In this document: in pieces, positions 19,545 through 27,729 of the stretch
How positions within the stretch are numbered: the first letter of the stretch is position 1
How the letters are laid out: the number at the start of each line of letters is the position of its first letter
NCBI GenBank assembly: GCA_946566685.1
Contig: CAMNXA010000016.1
Span: 1-64,000, forward strand
Direction: 5' to 3'
Source: an uncultured Lachnospiraceae bacterium
GTDB taxonomy: Bacteria; Bacillota; Clostridia; Lachnospirales; Lachnospiraceae
Length of the DNA stretch: 64,000 nt
Position numbers and translations under genes: made by a program
The notes under the pieces: generated by a model
Told to the model about the DNA's origin: nothing
Seen by the model: the letters and a program-made list of their open reading frames with translations, nothing else
Database searches by the model: none

Positions 19545-20651
19545 ATGCTTAAAATTAAAAAACAAATAGGGACACTATATACATCATCTGTGTTGGGAAG
19601 GTTATCTTTGACCGGCGCATGGGTGGCGATACTTGCAGCGAGAGGCTATGGTCTTGCAGAAATTGGATTTGCGGAAACGGTTTTTCACATAACAAGTATT
19701 CTCTTTGAAATTCCATCCGGCGTACTTGCCGATCTGTTCGGAAGGAAAGCCATGCTTATTGTGAGCAGTGTTATGAAAATGATCGGCAATATTGTCATGA
19801 TATTTTCCTGCAATTTATGGATGGTATGCGCAGCACTTGCATTCTATGCCATGAGCTATAATTTTGCTTCGGGCTCGGACGATGCGCTGGCATATGATTC
19901 GCTGAAAAAAGTCGGAAGGGAAGCCTATTATGAGAAATATGCCTCGAATCAATTGATCATCTACCGCCTATGCAGTGGAATATCAACATTAAGTGCGGGT
20001 TTTGCACTTCTGATCGGACACAGAGCAGCCTACGGAACGGATATGCTGATGTCTGCCGCGCAGATATGGGTGCTTATGTCACTTTGTGAGGTGCGGGGGT
20101 GTGATGAGGAGAGTATTCATGACAGAGACGTGAAAGGTACTGTCAGGAAAGAATTTGTAAATTGCTTTAAAGAGAGTATTTCCTTTATGCACAGGGAAAA
20201 GAAGACCATCGCTCTCATGTTCTGCAATTCATTGGTCGGGGCGGTGGATATTCTGCTGCTGTTCTTTCTACAGGCAAAACTGCCGGCAGCCGGTATGCCG
20301 GAGTGGGCTCTTGGGTTTGCCTTGTTCTTTATGGAAATGGGAGGTATCTTGGGAGCGAAACTGATATTTCAGTGTAAGAAGCTGCGTTATCGGAGTTTGT
20401 TCGCCATTACAGTTTTCCTGGTATTGCTGGGAGTGGCAGTGGAGCATTCCGGGATCAGCCTGCTTATGGCGGCCGGTGGATTCGTGGCGGCGCTCAGTGA
20501 TGATGCGCTTCAGGTAAGGACGAATACAATCTTGCAGAATATGTTTCCGTCTAAACAGCGGGCGACACTTATTTCCATGGAATCATTTACGTTTTCCATG
20601 ATCATGATCGTGTTATCACCGCTTGCCGGGGTGCTTTTTACTTGTTGGTAG
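19545..20651 (+). CDS. MFS transporter
   Basis: EIPSGVLADLFGRKAMLIV motif; multiple TM segments; RBS AAGGAG. Confidence 0.88.
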   Translation: MLKIKKQIGTLYTSSVLGRLSLTGAWVAILAARGYGLAEIGFAETVFHITSILFEIPSGVLADLFGRKAMLIVSSVMKMIGNIVMIFSCNLWMVCAALAFYAMSYNFASGSDDALAYDSLKKVGREAYYEKYASNQLIIYRLCSGISTLSAGFALLIGHRAAYGTDMLMSAAQIWVLMSLCEVRGCDEESIHDRDVKGTVRKEFVNCFKESISFMHREKKTIALMFCNSLVGAVDILLLFFLQAKLPAAGMPEWALGFALFFMEMGGILGAKLIFQCKKLRYRSLFAITVFLVLLGVAVEHSGISLLMAAGGFVAALSDDALQVRTNTILQNMFPSKQRATLISMESFTFSMIMIVLSPLAGVLFTCW

Positions 20652-20668
20652 GAAAGTCCTCCGCTTAT

Positions 20669-20717
20669 CCGAGATCCGCGAAGCGGATCTCGGAATCGAA
20701 CTTGCTCGATTTTTTAT
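20669..20717 (+). terminator. Hairpins at end of MFS gene
   Basis: CCGAGATCCG-cgaa-CGGATCTCGG then AATCGA...TCGATTTTTT. Confidence 0.6.
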
Positions 20718-20760
20718 CAGTATCAGTAGTATAGCGGCATTTATCGCGTACCATTTCTAA

Positions 20761-21987
20761 TCATATCAAATTACAGGGAATGAAACAATTTTGGGCATCT
20801 ATCGGAATTACTTCTTCACACATACAAATAATACCGCCGCTTCCTCTCTTCAGTTTTGCTTTGTCCAGCAATTCATATTTCTTAACTTCACGCCGATCTG
20901 GATTTGCTGATTTCTTTATTTCCAAAGGGTGAATGATGCCATTTTCTTCCACAAATATATCAATTTCTTTTGCATTTGAATCCCGGTAATAAGTCAGGTT
21001 TATCTTTGAAGGTGCATAGGCAAAATTTTTAAGCAGTTCTATCACCACATAATTTTCAAAATAATGTCCGCTCGCGGCCCCGTTCATAAGCGTATCCCGG
21101 GTAAGCCACATGGATAGATAAGCGCACAGTCCCGTATCGCAAAAATATAGCTTTGGCGTTTTGGTGAGCCGTTTCAATTCATTATTAGCATATGGTTGCA
21201 GCAGATAGATAATGCCTAAACCCTGTAGCAGACGCACCCATTCTTTTGCCGTTGGCTGGGATATTTCTGCTGCTTCTGCCAATGTCTTATAATTTACCTG
21301 CTCTGCTACCAATGCGGCGCAGGCCTTCATGAATTTATAGAAGCGAACCGTATCGGTAATTCCGCCTTCTTCCGCAACATCTCGCATAAGATAGGTTTCG
21401 ATATAGGAATTAAAATATTCCTGCCTTTGCTCTGAATCTGCGCCCTGGGCGTCTGGCATACCTCCGCGCCATATATATTCAAATACCCGGGTAATGTCGT
21501 TTTTGGGGACAAGCGGCTGCCTTGCCAGCAAACAGGGCAAAGAAAAATCCATCTCATTTGGAAATGTCAACCCCTCCGCTTCATTCTTCGAAAAGCTGTA
21601 TAGTTCCAATATCCCAATCCTGCCGGCCAATGTTTCACGGATGTTTTTCATCATTTTGTATTGCTGTGATCCAGTCAGCCAAAACAATCCCCGTTCTTCG
21701 CTTTCATCGCACATAATCTTGATCTGTTCGAATAACTCTGGTGCTTTTTGTATTTCATCAATGATGATCGGTGGTTTATAGGTTTGGAAGAATAATACCG
21801 GATCAGATTTTGCAAGTGTTCGTGCCATTGTATGATCCATAGAAACATAATTACGGTTTTGTCCCGCTGCTAAATGCTTTAACATCGTTGTCTTTCCAAC
21901 CTGTCTGGCACCAGTTACAAGAACCGCTTTAAAAAAAGAACTCATGTGTAAGAATTTACGCTCTAATGCACGCTCCAGATATTTCAT
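20761..21987 (-). CDS. AAA ATPase with DUF4143-type C-terminal domain
   Basis: VTGARQVGKTTMLKHL, IIIDEIQKAPELFEQIK, LTGSQQYKMMKNIRETLAGRIGIL, LTYYRDSNAKEIDIFVEENG. Confidence 0.9.
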   Translation of the reverse strand: MKYLERALERKFLHMSSFFKAVLVTGARQVGKTTMLKHLAAGQNRNYVSMDHTMARTLAKSDPVLFFQTYKPPIIIDEIQKAPELFEQIKIMCDESEERGLFWLTGSQQYKMMKNIRETLAGRIGILELYSFSKNEAEGLTFPNEMDFSLPCLLARQPLVPKNDITRVFEYIWRGGMPDAQGADSEQRQEYFNSYIETYLMRDVAEEGGITDTVRFYKFMKACAALVAEQVNYKTLAEAAEISQPTAKEWVRLLQGLGIIYLLQPYANNELKRLTKTPKLYFCDTGLCAYLSMWLTRDTLMNGAASGHYFENYVVIELLKNFAYAPSKINLTYYRDSNAKEIDIFVEENGIIHPLEIKKSANPDRREVKKYELLDKAKLKRGSGGIICMCEEVIPIDAQNCFIPCNLI

Positions 21988-22179
21988 ATTCCAAGCTCCT
22001 TTTATGATAATATAAAGTACACTTTATATTATCATAAAAATATTACTCTTACAATTGCCTATTTTTCCATTTTGCTTCAGTAAGCTGCTATTCGGAGCAA
22101 TCGTGTCAATCGAATGACCCGATTTGACCTGATATTTTCATTATGCCCACAAATGAACGAAGTAATTGACTTGGCTGCT

Positions 22180-23124
22180 TTATAATTGTTCGAGTACTTT
22201 CCAAATATCTGCATTGATACAGATGGAGCACTCTCTGATTTCCGTTGGTGCGCAGGATTCCCCATAATTGACACAAGCATAGGTGGCCTTTGGATTCCCC
22301 GCCGTCATCTGCCAGAACGGATATTTGATGATACCTGGGGTGTTGCCGCCAACCCCCAGTTCCAGATAAAGGACATGGAGATTTTCGTGCCTGTGTAGAA
22401 AATCGGCATAGGCGGCCGAAGCTTTGTGCCATCCTTCATCTTCCACGAAGGAATTGTCTGCGCGCAGATTGGTTGTCATATCGCTGCCATCATCCGGGCA
22501 TTTGGGAATCATATCCGTTGGTATCCTCATGGAAAGCTGTTTGCTTTTTGGCACCTGGAATACACCGTCAGAGTCTTTCACAAATCCTTGCGCTTCCATG
22601 GCTTTTATTATCCATGCTTCATTATCATAGGTCTTTCGGATAGATGGATTTACACTTTGGAACAGGCCATAATCACCCTGGGTATAAAACAGCCTCTTTT
22701 TGTCAAAACCTGCTCTTTGGAACTGATGATCCACATTGGTGGTGATGACAAAATAGTCTTTGTCTTTTACAAGTTCCAACAGTTTCGTATATACGGGATT
22801 GGGGGCATCAATGTATCTGTTGTAATAAATATGCCTTGCCCACCAGGCCCAGTAAGTTTCTGCATTGGGAAAGGGATAGAAGCCGCCGGAATACATATCT
22901 CTGATACCATATTTTATGGCAAAGTCAAAGAAATACCGTTCAAATCGTTCTCCGCTGTAAGTAAAGCCGGCAGATGTGGATAATCCGGCGCCAGCGCCGA
23001 TGATAATGGCGTCTGCTGTTTCCATTTCCCTTTTCAGTCTGATAGTCTCTTCCTGTCCATTTGACAGTTGAGTCAAACGTTCATTGTTATTTTGATGGAT
23101 ATTCTTATTTCCAAACATAGTCAT
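22180..23124 (-). CDS. SIR2/sirtuin-family protein, SirTM-like, incomplete Zn-binding cysteines
   Basis: IIGAGAGLSTSAGFTYSGERF, ITTNVDHQFQRAGF; PKCPDDGSDMTTNLRADNSFVEDEGWH. Confidence 0.75.
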   Translation of the reverse strand: MTMFGNKNIHQNNNERLTQLSNGQEETIRLKREMETADAIIIGAGAGLSTSAGFTYSGERFERYFFDFAIKYGIRDMYSGGFYPFPNAETYWAWWARHIYYNRYIDAPNPVYTKLLELVKDKDYFVITTNVDHQFQRAGFDKKRLFYTQGDYGLFQSVNPSIRKTYDNEAWIIKAMEAQGFVKDSDGVFQVPKSKQLSMRIPTDMIPKCPDDGSDMTTNLRADNSFVEDEGWHKASAAYADFLHRHENLHVLYLELGVGGNTPGIIKYPFWQMTAGNPKATYACVNYGESCAPTEIRECSICINADIWKVLEQL

Positions 23125-23161
23125 TTCCTTCCTGCCCTATGGGGAACAGCGGCTTCCCTTT

Positions 23162-23725
23162 TCAGATATAAATCACATCAGCATAATGGCGTTTCGGATG
23201 TTTGGGATATTCCCCGTCACAATACCCCATTGTGACAAATACCTGCGGGGCAAATTCTTCCGGGATACCCATTTTATCCTGATATTGTTTCCCTTTCTCT
23301 GTGGCGAGACAGTTCAGGACTTCTCCAACGATACAGGTCGATACGTTCTGTTCATATGCGGCAAGAGTCATATTCTGTGCCAGTATATATGCATCCGGGG
23401 AAGAAAAATAGAAATTCTTCGGGCCAAACAAAGCTGCGACTACCGGCGCATTATGGAAGGCGTTTTCTGATGCAGCGATATCTTCTTCGGATGGAAGCGC
23501 CGTAATCCCTTTGTTAAAGTTCTGGATGATCCGCATATGGGCTTTGCCGATGTAATCAATTATTGTACGGTCAGTTATCACTACAATTTTTGTGGAATTA
23601 CGGTTTCCCGCATTTGGGCTGTAGTCTGTCACGGCAAGTATCTTATCTATTGTTTCTTTGGAAGGCGGAGAGTCTGTGAATTTCCTCACGGAGCGTCTCC
23701 CCCTGATGGCTTCCATTAATTCCAT
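23162..23725 (-). CDS. Nitroreductase family protein
   Basis: AIRGRRSVRKFTDSPPSKETI, SPNAGNRNSTKIVVI. Confidence 0.88.
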   Translation of the reverse strand: MELMEAIRGRRSVRKFTDSPPSKETIDKILAVTDYSPNAGNRNSTKIVVITDRTIIDYIGKAHMRIIQNFNKGITALPSEEDIAASENAFHNAPVVAALFGPKNFYFSSPDAYILAQNMTLAAYEQNVSTCIVGEVLNCLATEKGKQYQDKMGIPEEFAPQVFVTMGYCDGEYPKHPKRHYADVIYI

Positions 23726-23752
23726 TTTCTGTTCTCCTTTAAAATGTGAATG

Positions 23753-24460
23753 TTATAATTGTTCGATTGCCTGTACCGGACAATTTTCAAAACAGTTTCC
23801 GCAGTGCAGGCAGTTGTTCTGCCGTATGGCGTAGGGTTTGCCCTTATCGATAGCTTCCTGCGGGCAGACTCTGACGCATTTCCCGCATCCAATACAGGCA
23901 TCTGTAATCCTGTATCCTTTTGGTTTCATAACCGCATTGCCCACAGCAAAATATTCCCTTGTGATGGGTCTGGTGGACAGGCAGAAATATTCTATCGTAT
24001 AGTCTTTGATCACAAATATGGTGTCAATATTTTTGGTTTCTCCCGGATAGACATTCTCAAGGTAGGGCTGCTCCCGGTAGAGAATATCCCGCCATTTGAT
24101 CTGTTCATCTTCTGGTACCTCCACAGCCCTCCCGGATACACGGATTGTTTCTTTATATCTGGTGTAAGCGGCTATCTGCACTCTGCCATCCGCATAGAGC
24201 TGTCTTGCAAACGGCTTGCCACGTGCTGTCAGGAAGTAGATGTCTGTACCTTCGTAATGTATCGCGCTGATATTCCGGATCTGCGGGGCGCCGTCTTCAT
24301 CAACCGTGGCAAAATTCAGCACACCGACATATCCCAGTTTCTCTATACAAGTTTTAACATCCATCTCATGATTCTCCTTTTCATGATTTCCCTTATTCTG
24401 TGACCTGGGGTTTGATAAGCCAGCTTTCTTCCGTTGCCCAGCACTGGGGATCTTCCGCAT
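23753..24460 (-). CDS. Pyridoxamine 5'-phosphate oxidase-like domain fused to 2[4Fe-4S] ferredoxin
   Basis: FMN-binding split-barrel N-terminus (LGYVGVLNFATVDEDGAPQIRNI) and two CxxCxxCxxxCP clusters (CIGCGKCVRVCP, CLHCGNCFENCP). Confidence 0.87.
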   Translation of the reverse strand: MRKIPSAGQRKKAGLSNPRSQNKGNHEKENHEMDVKTCIEKLGYVGVLNFATVDEDGAPQIRNISAIHYEGTDIYFLTARGKPFARQLYADGRVQIAAYTRYKETIRVSGRAVEVPEDEQIKWRDILYREQPYLENVYPGETKNIDTIFVIKDYTIEYFCLSTRPITREYFAVGNAVMKPKGYRITDACIGCGKCVRVCPQEAIDKGKPYAIRQNNCLHCGNCFENCPVQAIEQL

Positions 24461-25457
24461 AGAAATCTCCGCAGGTTCCCTTGGCTACGGCAGGACAGCC
24501 TCTGCACCATGCCAAAAGTTTACATCTGGCACATTTGCTGAATTTTTCGTAGGCACGGTATTGTTCCATGCTGGTAATCCATACATCTGCGATACGATCC
24601 TCAAAGACATTTCCAACCTTGCTTTCCGCAACTCGGCGGCAGGCATAGATTTCACCGGAAGGAAGGATAGTCAGATGACAGTTGCCACAGTTGCAGCCCC
24701 CATAAATCATTCCGGCTTTTGCATCTTCCGGAATCCGGAACTCCCCGGTTTCGTATTCGTACAGTGTCCACAGGTGATCCTTTTTGTTAAAATATGTCGG
24801 ACAGCCATTTGCCTCATATTCCTTAAATTTCTTATCGCATACAGCAAGTAGTTCCCTGTATTCGGCGGCTGTCATACTGGCATCCAGATTGCCGCCGCTT
24901 GGCACATATCGGGAAAAAGCAAAAACGTTTGCCCCTGCCGCCACTACCGCATCGATGATTCCCGGAACTTCCATACGATTTGTCTTGGAAACGGTGGTCA
25001 TAATGACACTGCGGATGCCGGCCTGGTTGATGCATGCGATTTTTTCAAGCGTGCAGTCATAGGAGCCAGGCATTCTGAACCAATCATGGGTCTGGCGAAG
25101 CCCGTCCAAAGAAAGCTGATATTTCTCACAGCCGTACCATTTCAAGTCCTGGCATATCTGGTCATTTAGATGAAACGGATTTCCGAGGATTGTAAATTTG
25201 ATGCCGTGTTCATGCAGGAGTTTCAAAAGTTTCCAGAAATCCGGATGCAGGATGGGATCGCCGCCGGTAATATAAAAATAGGGGGTTCGACCATACACCT
25301 TACAAAAATCCAGGCAATTATAAAAGGTATCTTCCATCTGTTTCCAGGTCATGGATTGCAGACAGGTATGGTTTCCTGCCGAATAGATGTAGCAATGCTT
25401 ACACCTCTGGTCGCATTCATCTGTGATATGCCATTGAAATGAAAAATAGGGCTTCAT
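24393..25457 (-). CDS. Radical SAM/SPASM peptide-maturase-like protein
   Basis: CDQRCKHC (CxxxCxxC), C-terminal SPASM cysteines CNCGNC...CARCKLLAWCRGCPAVAKGTC...C; next to ACG-repeat peptide. Confidence 0.88.
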   Translation of the reverse strand: MKPYFSFQWHITDECDQRCKHCYIYSAGNHTCLQSMTWKQMEDTFYNCLDFCKVYGRTPYFYITGGDPILHPDFWKLLKLLHEHGIKFTILGNPFHLNDQICQDLKWYGCEKYQLSLDGLRQTHDWFRMPGSYDCTLEKIACINQAGIRSVIMTTVSKTNRMEVPGIIDAVVAAGANVFAFSRYVPSGGNLDASMTAAEYRELLAVCDKKFKEYEANGCPTYFNKKDHLWTLYEYETGEFRIPEDAKAGMIYGGCNCGNCHLTILPSGEIYACRRVAESKVGNVFEDRIADVWITSMEQYRAYEKFSKCARCKLLAWCRGCPAVAKGTCGDFYAEDPQCWATEESWLIKPQVTE

Positions 25458-25519
25458 GTCTGTCTCCTCCTCCGATTATCTGGGCCCGTAAAGCACATTT
25501 TGTAATTTTCCATTTAGGG

Positions 25520-25552
25520 GAGTCCCCCGAATAACAGACCGCCGGGGGACTC
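25520..25552 (-). promoter_or_regulatory. Intercistronic stem-loop between peptide gene and radical SAM gene
   Basis: Perfect 10-bp stem GAGTCCCCCG / CGGGGGACTC, no U-tract on minus strand. Confidence 0.75.
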
Positions 25553-25563
25553 ATATTAACTTC

Positions 25564-25788
25564 CTATTTGTCACCAGCGCCGCAGGCAGAACCGCAAGCC
25601 GCAGGTTTTTCGTCCGGTTTGTCACCAGCGCCGCAGGCAGAACCGCAAGCCGCGGGTTTTTCTTCCGGTTTGTCGCCAGCGCCGCAGGCAGAGCCGCAAG
25701 CCGCGGGTTTTTCTTCCGGTTTGTCACTTGCACCGCAAGCGCTTCCCGCCATATTTTCGTTCCAACCAGCTATGTTTGATAATGCCAT
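25564..25788 (-). CDS. ACG-repeat Cys-rich peptide, putative RiPP precursor
   Basis: MALSNIAGWNENMAGSACGASDKPEEKPAACG(SACGAGDKPxEKPAACG)2SACGAGDK; RBS GGAGG upstream; adjacent radical SAM/SPASM gene. Confidence 0.88.
   Translation of the reverse strand: MALSNIAGWNENMAGSACGASDKPEEKPAACGSACGAGDKPEEKPAACGSACGAGDKPDEKPAACGSACGAGDK
25568..25745. repeat. Three full 51-bp tandem repeats plus a partial fourth inside the peptide gene
   Basis: Units at 25568-25618, 25619-25669, 25670-25720, partial from 25721; near-identical on inspection. Confidence 0.92.
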
Positions 25789-25848
25789 GTTTAGTACCTC
25801 CTTTTATGAATTGGTTTTCAGCCGGCACAATTGCCTTCTGTGATTATC

Positions 25849-25876
25849 ATTATACTGACAGGCAAAAACCCTACAA
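25849..25876 (-). promoter_or_regulatory. Candidate promoter of ACG-peptide operon
   Basis: Minus strand TTGTAG (25876-25871)-16 bp-TATAAT (25854-25849). Confidence 0.5.
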
Positions 25877-25975
25877 GTACGCACTTTTTTGTAACCAAGC
25901 TTACTTTTTGGTAACCATTGGGCAAATACGCTGTTTAGAGGCTCAAAAATTTTCTGAAATTCCTTTTGAACCATA

Positions 25976-26017
25976 TTGACAGGAAAAGTCGTGTAACATT
26001 ATAATTATAGTGTTACA
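25976..26017 (+). promoter_or_regulatory. Promoter of HxlR regulator with near-perfect dyad over -10
   Basis: TTGACA (25976-25981)-18 bp-TATAAT (26000-26005); 26-bp dyad TGTAACATTATAATTATAGTGTTACA (25992-26017). Confidence 0.75.
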
Positions 26018-26057
26018 TTCATTTTTGCATGTAGCTGTTGTTATGTGAAGATTATTT

Positions 26058-26405
26058 ATGGAAGGAAGGTTAATACATATGAGAAAGAAAGCAGACTTAC
26101 CAGAATGCCCCGTAGCGACCACCGTCAGTATGATTGGGAATAAATGGAAACTTCTCATCATACGCAACCTTATATCCCGGTCGTGGCGATTCAATGAGCT
26201 CCAGCGGGATCTGGAGGGTATCAGCCAGAAAGTCCTGACGGACAGTCTGCGCTCGATGGAGGCAGACGGAATTATCACAAGGACTGTCTATGCAGAGGTT
26301 CCGCCCAGAGTGGAATATGCCCTGAGTGAACTTGGAGCATCCCTGTGTCCTGTTATGGATGAGATGAAAAAATGGGGGCTTATGTACAAAAATCGTGCAG
26401 AATAA
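26058..26405 (+). CDS. HxlR family transcriptional regulator
   Basis: CPVATTVSMIGNKWKLLIIRNLI...RFNELQRDLEGISQKVLTDSLRSMEADGII. Confidence 0.93.
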   Translation: MEGRLIHMRKKADLPECPVATTVSMIGNKWKLLIIRNLISRSWRFNELQRDLEGISQKVLTDSLRSMEADGIITRTVYAEVPPRVEYALSELGASLCPVMDEMKKWGLMYKNRAE

Positions 26406-26488
26406 TGAAATGGGATGATTAGCAGAAATCTGAAACCGATATCACACAGCGATACGATTATCATAGAGCATTTGAAACCTGAGATATA

Positions 26489-26528
26489 ATAACAACGGAT
26501 GCCAGGCATCGCTGGACATCCGTTGTTA
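26489..26528. terminator. Hairpin between HxlR gene and small ORF
   Basis: AACAACGGATG...CATCCGTTGTT inverted repeat. Confidence 0.6.
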
Positions 26529-26548
26529 AAGAAGGTATAACAAATAGC

Positions 26549-26761
26549 TTACGCGCTGAGTATTGGCATCGAGATACCGTTGATATACGCATAGCCCGCT
26601 TTAGAAGCTTCATATCTTTCCATTTGTTTCTCAAAGGATTCGATTCTCTGACGAGCTTCACAAGCCTTTTCCTGTTTTGTCTGCCTGATCCAATTGTTCT
26701 TCATTGCTGAATAAATAGATTCGGCCTTTCTTCCCATTACGACATTTTTATGCTTTTTCAT
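26549..26761 (-). CDS. Small 70-aa protein of unknown function
   Basis: MKKHKNVVMGRKAESIYSAMKNNW...; RBS GGAGG upstream on minus strand; faces AraC gene divergently. Confidence 0.6.
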   Translation of the reverse strand: MKKHKNVVMGRKAESIYSAMKNNWIRQTKQEKACEARQRIESFEKQMERYEASKAGYAYINGISMPILSA

Positions 26762-26890
26762 TTTTTTCTCCTCCAGTCATTATCATGAATGTTGATTAAT
26801 AGTGACGATGTTATAGTAGCATAGTTTTGTTTGTGATTATTGCATATTTGTTAGAAAAATAGTATAATAGTTGGGAAAGGAGTATGGGAC

Positions 26891-27637
26891 ATGTTTGGGC
26901 TTGTAAAAGAAAAAGAACTCAGATATTTAGAATATCTTCATCGGGAAGCAGAGTACAGACATCATACCAATGCGGAGGATATGTACCAGTATGACCTTCT
27001 CAGGATGGGTGACCCGAGAGCGGTTAAAGAGGGCGTCAGGATGTTTTCATCCGATCTTACGGGACACATATCGGATGACCCGTTGCGCAACTACAAATAT
27101 CTCTTTGTTGCCGCTGCCACCCTGGCCAGCCGCAGCGCCATTGCGGGGGGCATGGACACAGAGCGGGCGTACAATATCAGTGACCTGTACATCCAGAAAA
27201 TGGATACTTTGCAGAGCGTGGAAGAGGTGAAAACCCTTCATGCGGATATGCTGGCCTTTTATACCAGGGAAATGGCGAAGCTTGATAAAGTGAATGTCTA
27301 TTCAAAGCCGGTCGTCTTATGTATTGACTATATTTACAATCATCTGCATGAGGCGATCCGCACCGAGGATCTGGCGGAGCAGGTAGGGCTGAACAGAAGT
27401 TACCTGTCAACGCTGTTTAAAAAGGAAACAGGACAGACAGTTTCCGGCTACATTCTTTCAAAAAGGATGGAGGCGGCAAAGAATATGTTAAAGTTTTCGG
27501 ATTATTCCTATGCCGAGATAGCCTCCATCCTTGCATTCAGTTCTCAAAGCCACTTTATTCGGGCCTTCCGCGCCCAGACAGGATATACACCCAAAGAGTT
27601 TCGCAATAAATATTTCCATATCACTGATGAGACCTAA
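26891..27637 (+). CDS. AraC family transcriptional regulator
   Basis: C-terminal double HTH (LNRSYLSTLFKKETGQTVSGYI...SQSHFIRAFRAQTGYTPKEFR). Confidence 0.9.
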   Translation: MFGLVKEKELRYLEYLHREAEYRHHTNAEDMYQYDLLRMGDPRAVKEGVRMFSSDLTGHISDDPLRNYKYLFVAAATLASRSAIAGGMDTERAYNISDLYIQKMDTLQSVEEVKTLHADMLAFYTREMAKLDKVNVYSKPVVLCIDYIYNHLHEAIRTEDLAEQVGLNRSYLSTLFKKETGQTVSGYILSKRMEAAKNMLKFSDYSYAEIASILAFSSQSHFIRAFRAQTGYTPKEFRNKYFHITDET

Positions 27638-27675
27638 ACAGGATTTTCTCTATAATGCATTGGCATCCATTCAGC

Positions 27676-27729
27676 CGAGATTCGCCTGAGGCGAATCTCG
27701 AGGAGATAATCCCGCAGGGATTTTCTCCT
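27676..27729. terminator. Tandem hairpins between convergent genes
   Basis: CGAGATTCGCC-tga-GGCGAATCTCG then AGGAGA..ATCCC-gca-GGGAT..TCTCCT. Confidence 0.65.

Noticed and set aside
20761-21987. DUF4143 ATPase as a defence system
   Set aside because: Solo AAA/DUF4143 ATPases are very common in anaerobes and there is no partner gene here to support a defence role
25568-25745. CRISPR array
   Set aside because: Contiguous 51-bp tandem repeats without spacers, in frame with a coding sequence; no cas genes in the window
25568-25843. Plus-strand 91-aa ORF with SPAPQAEPQAAGFSSGL repeats
   Set aside because: Antisense of the ACG-repeat gene; repeats come from the opposite strand, which has the RBS and operon context
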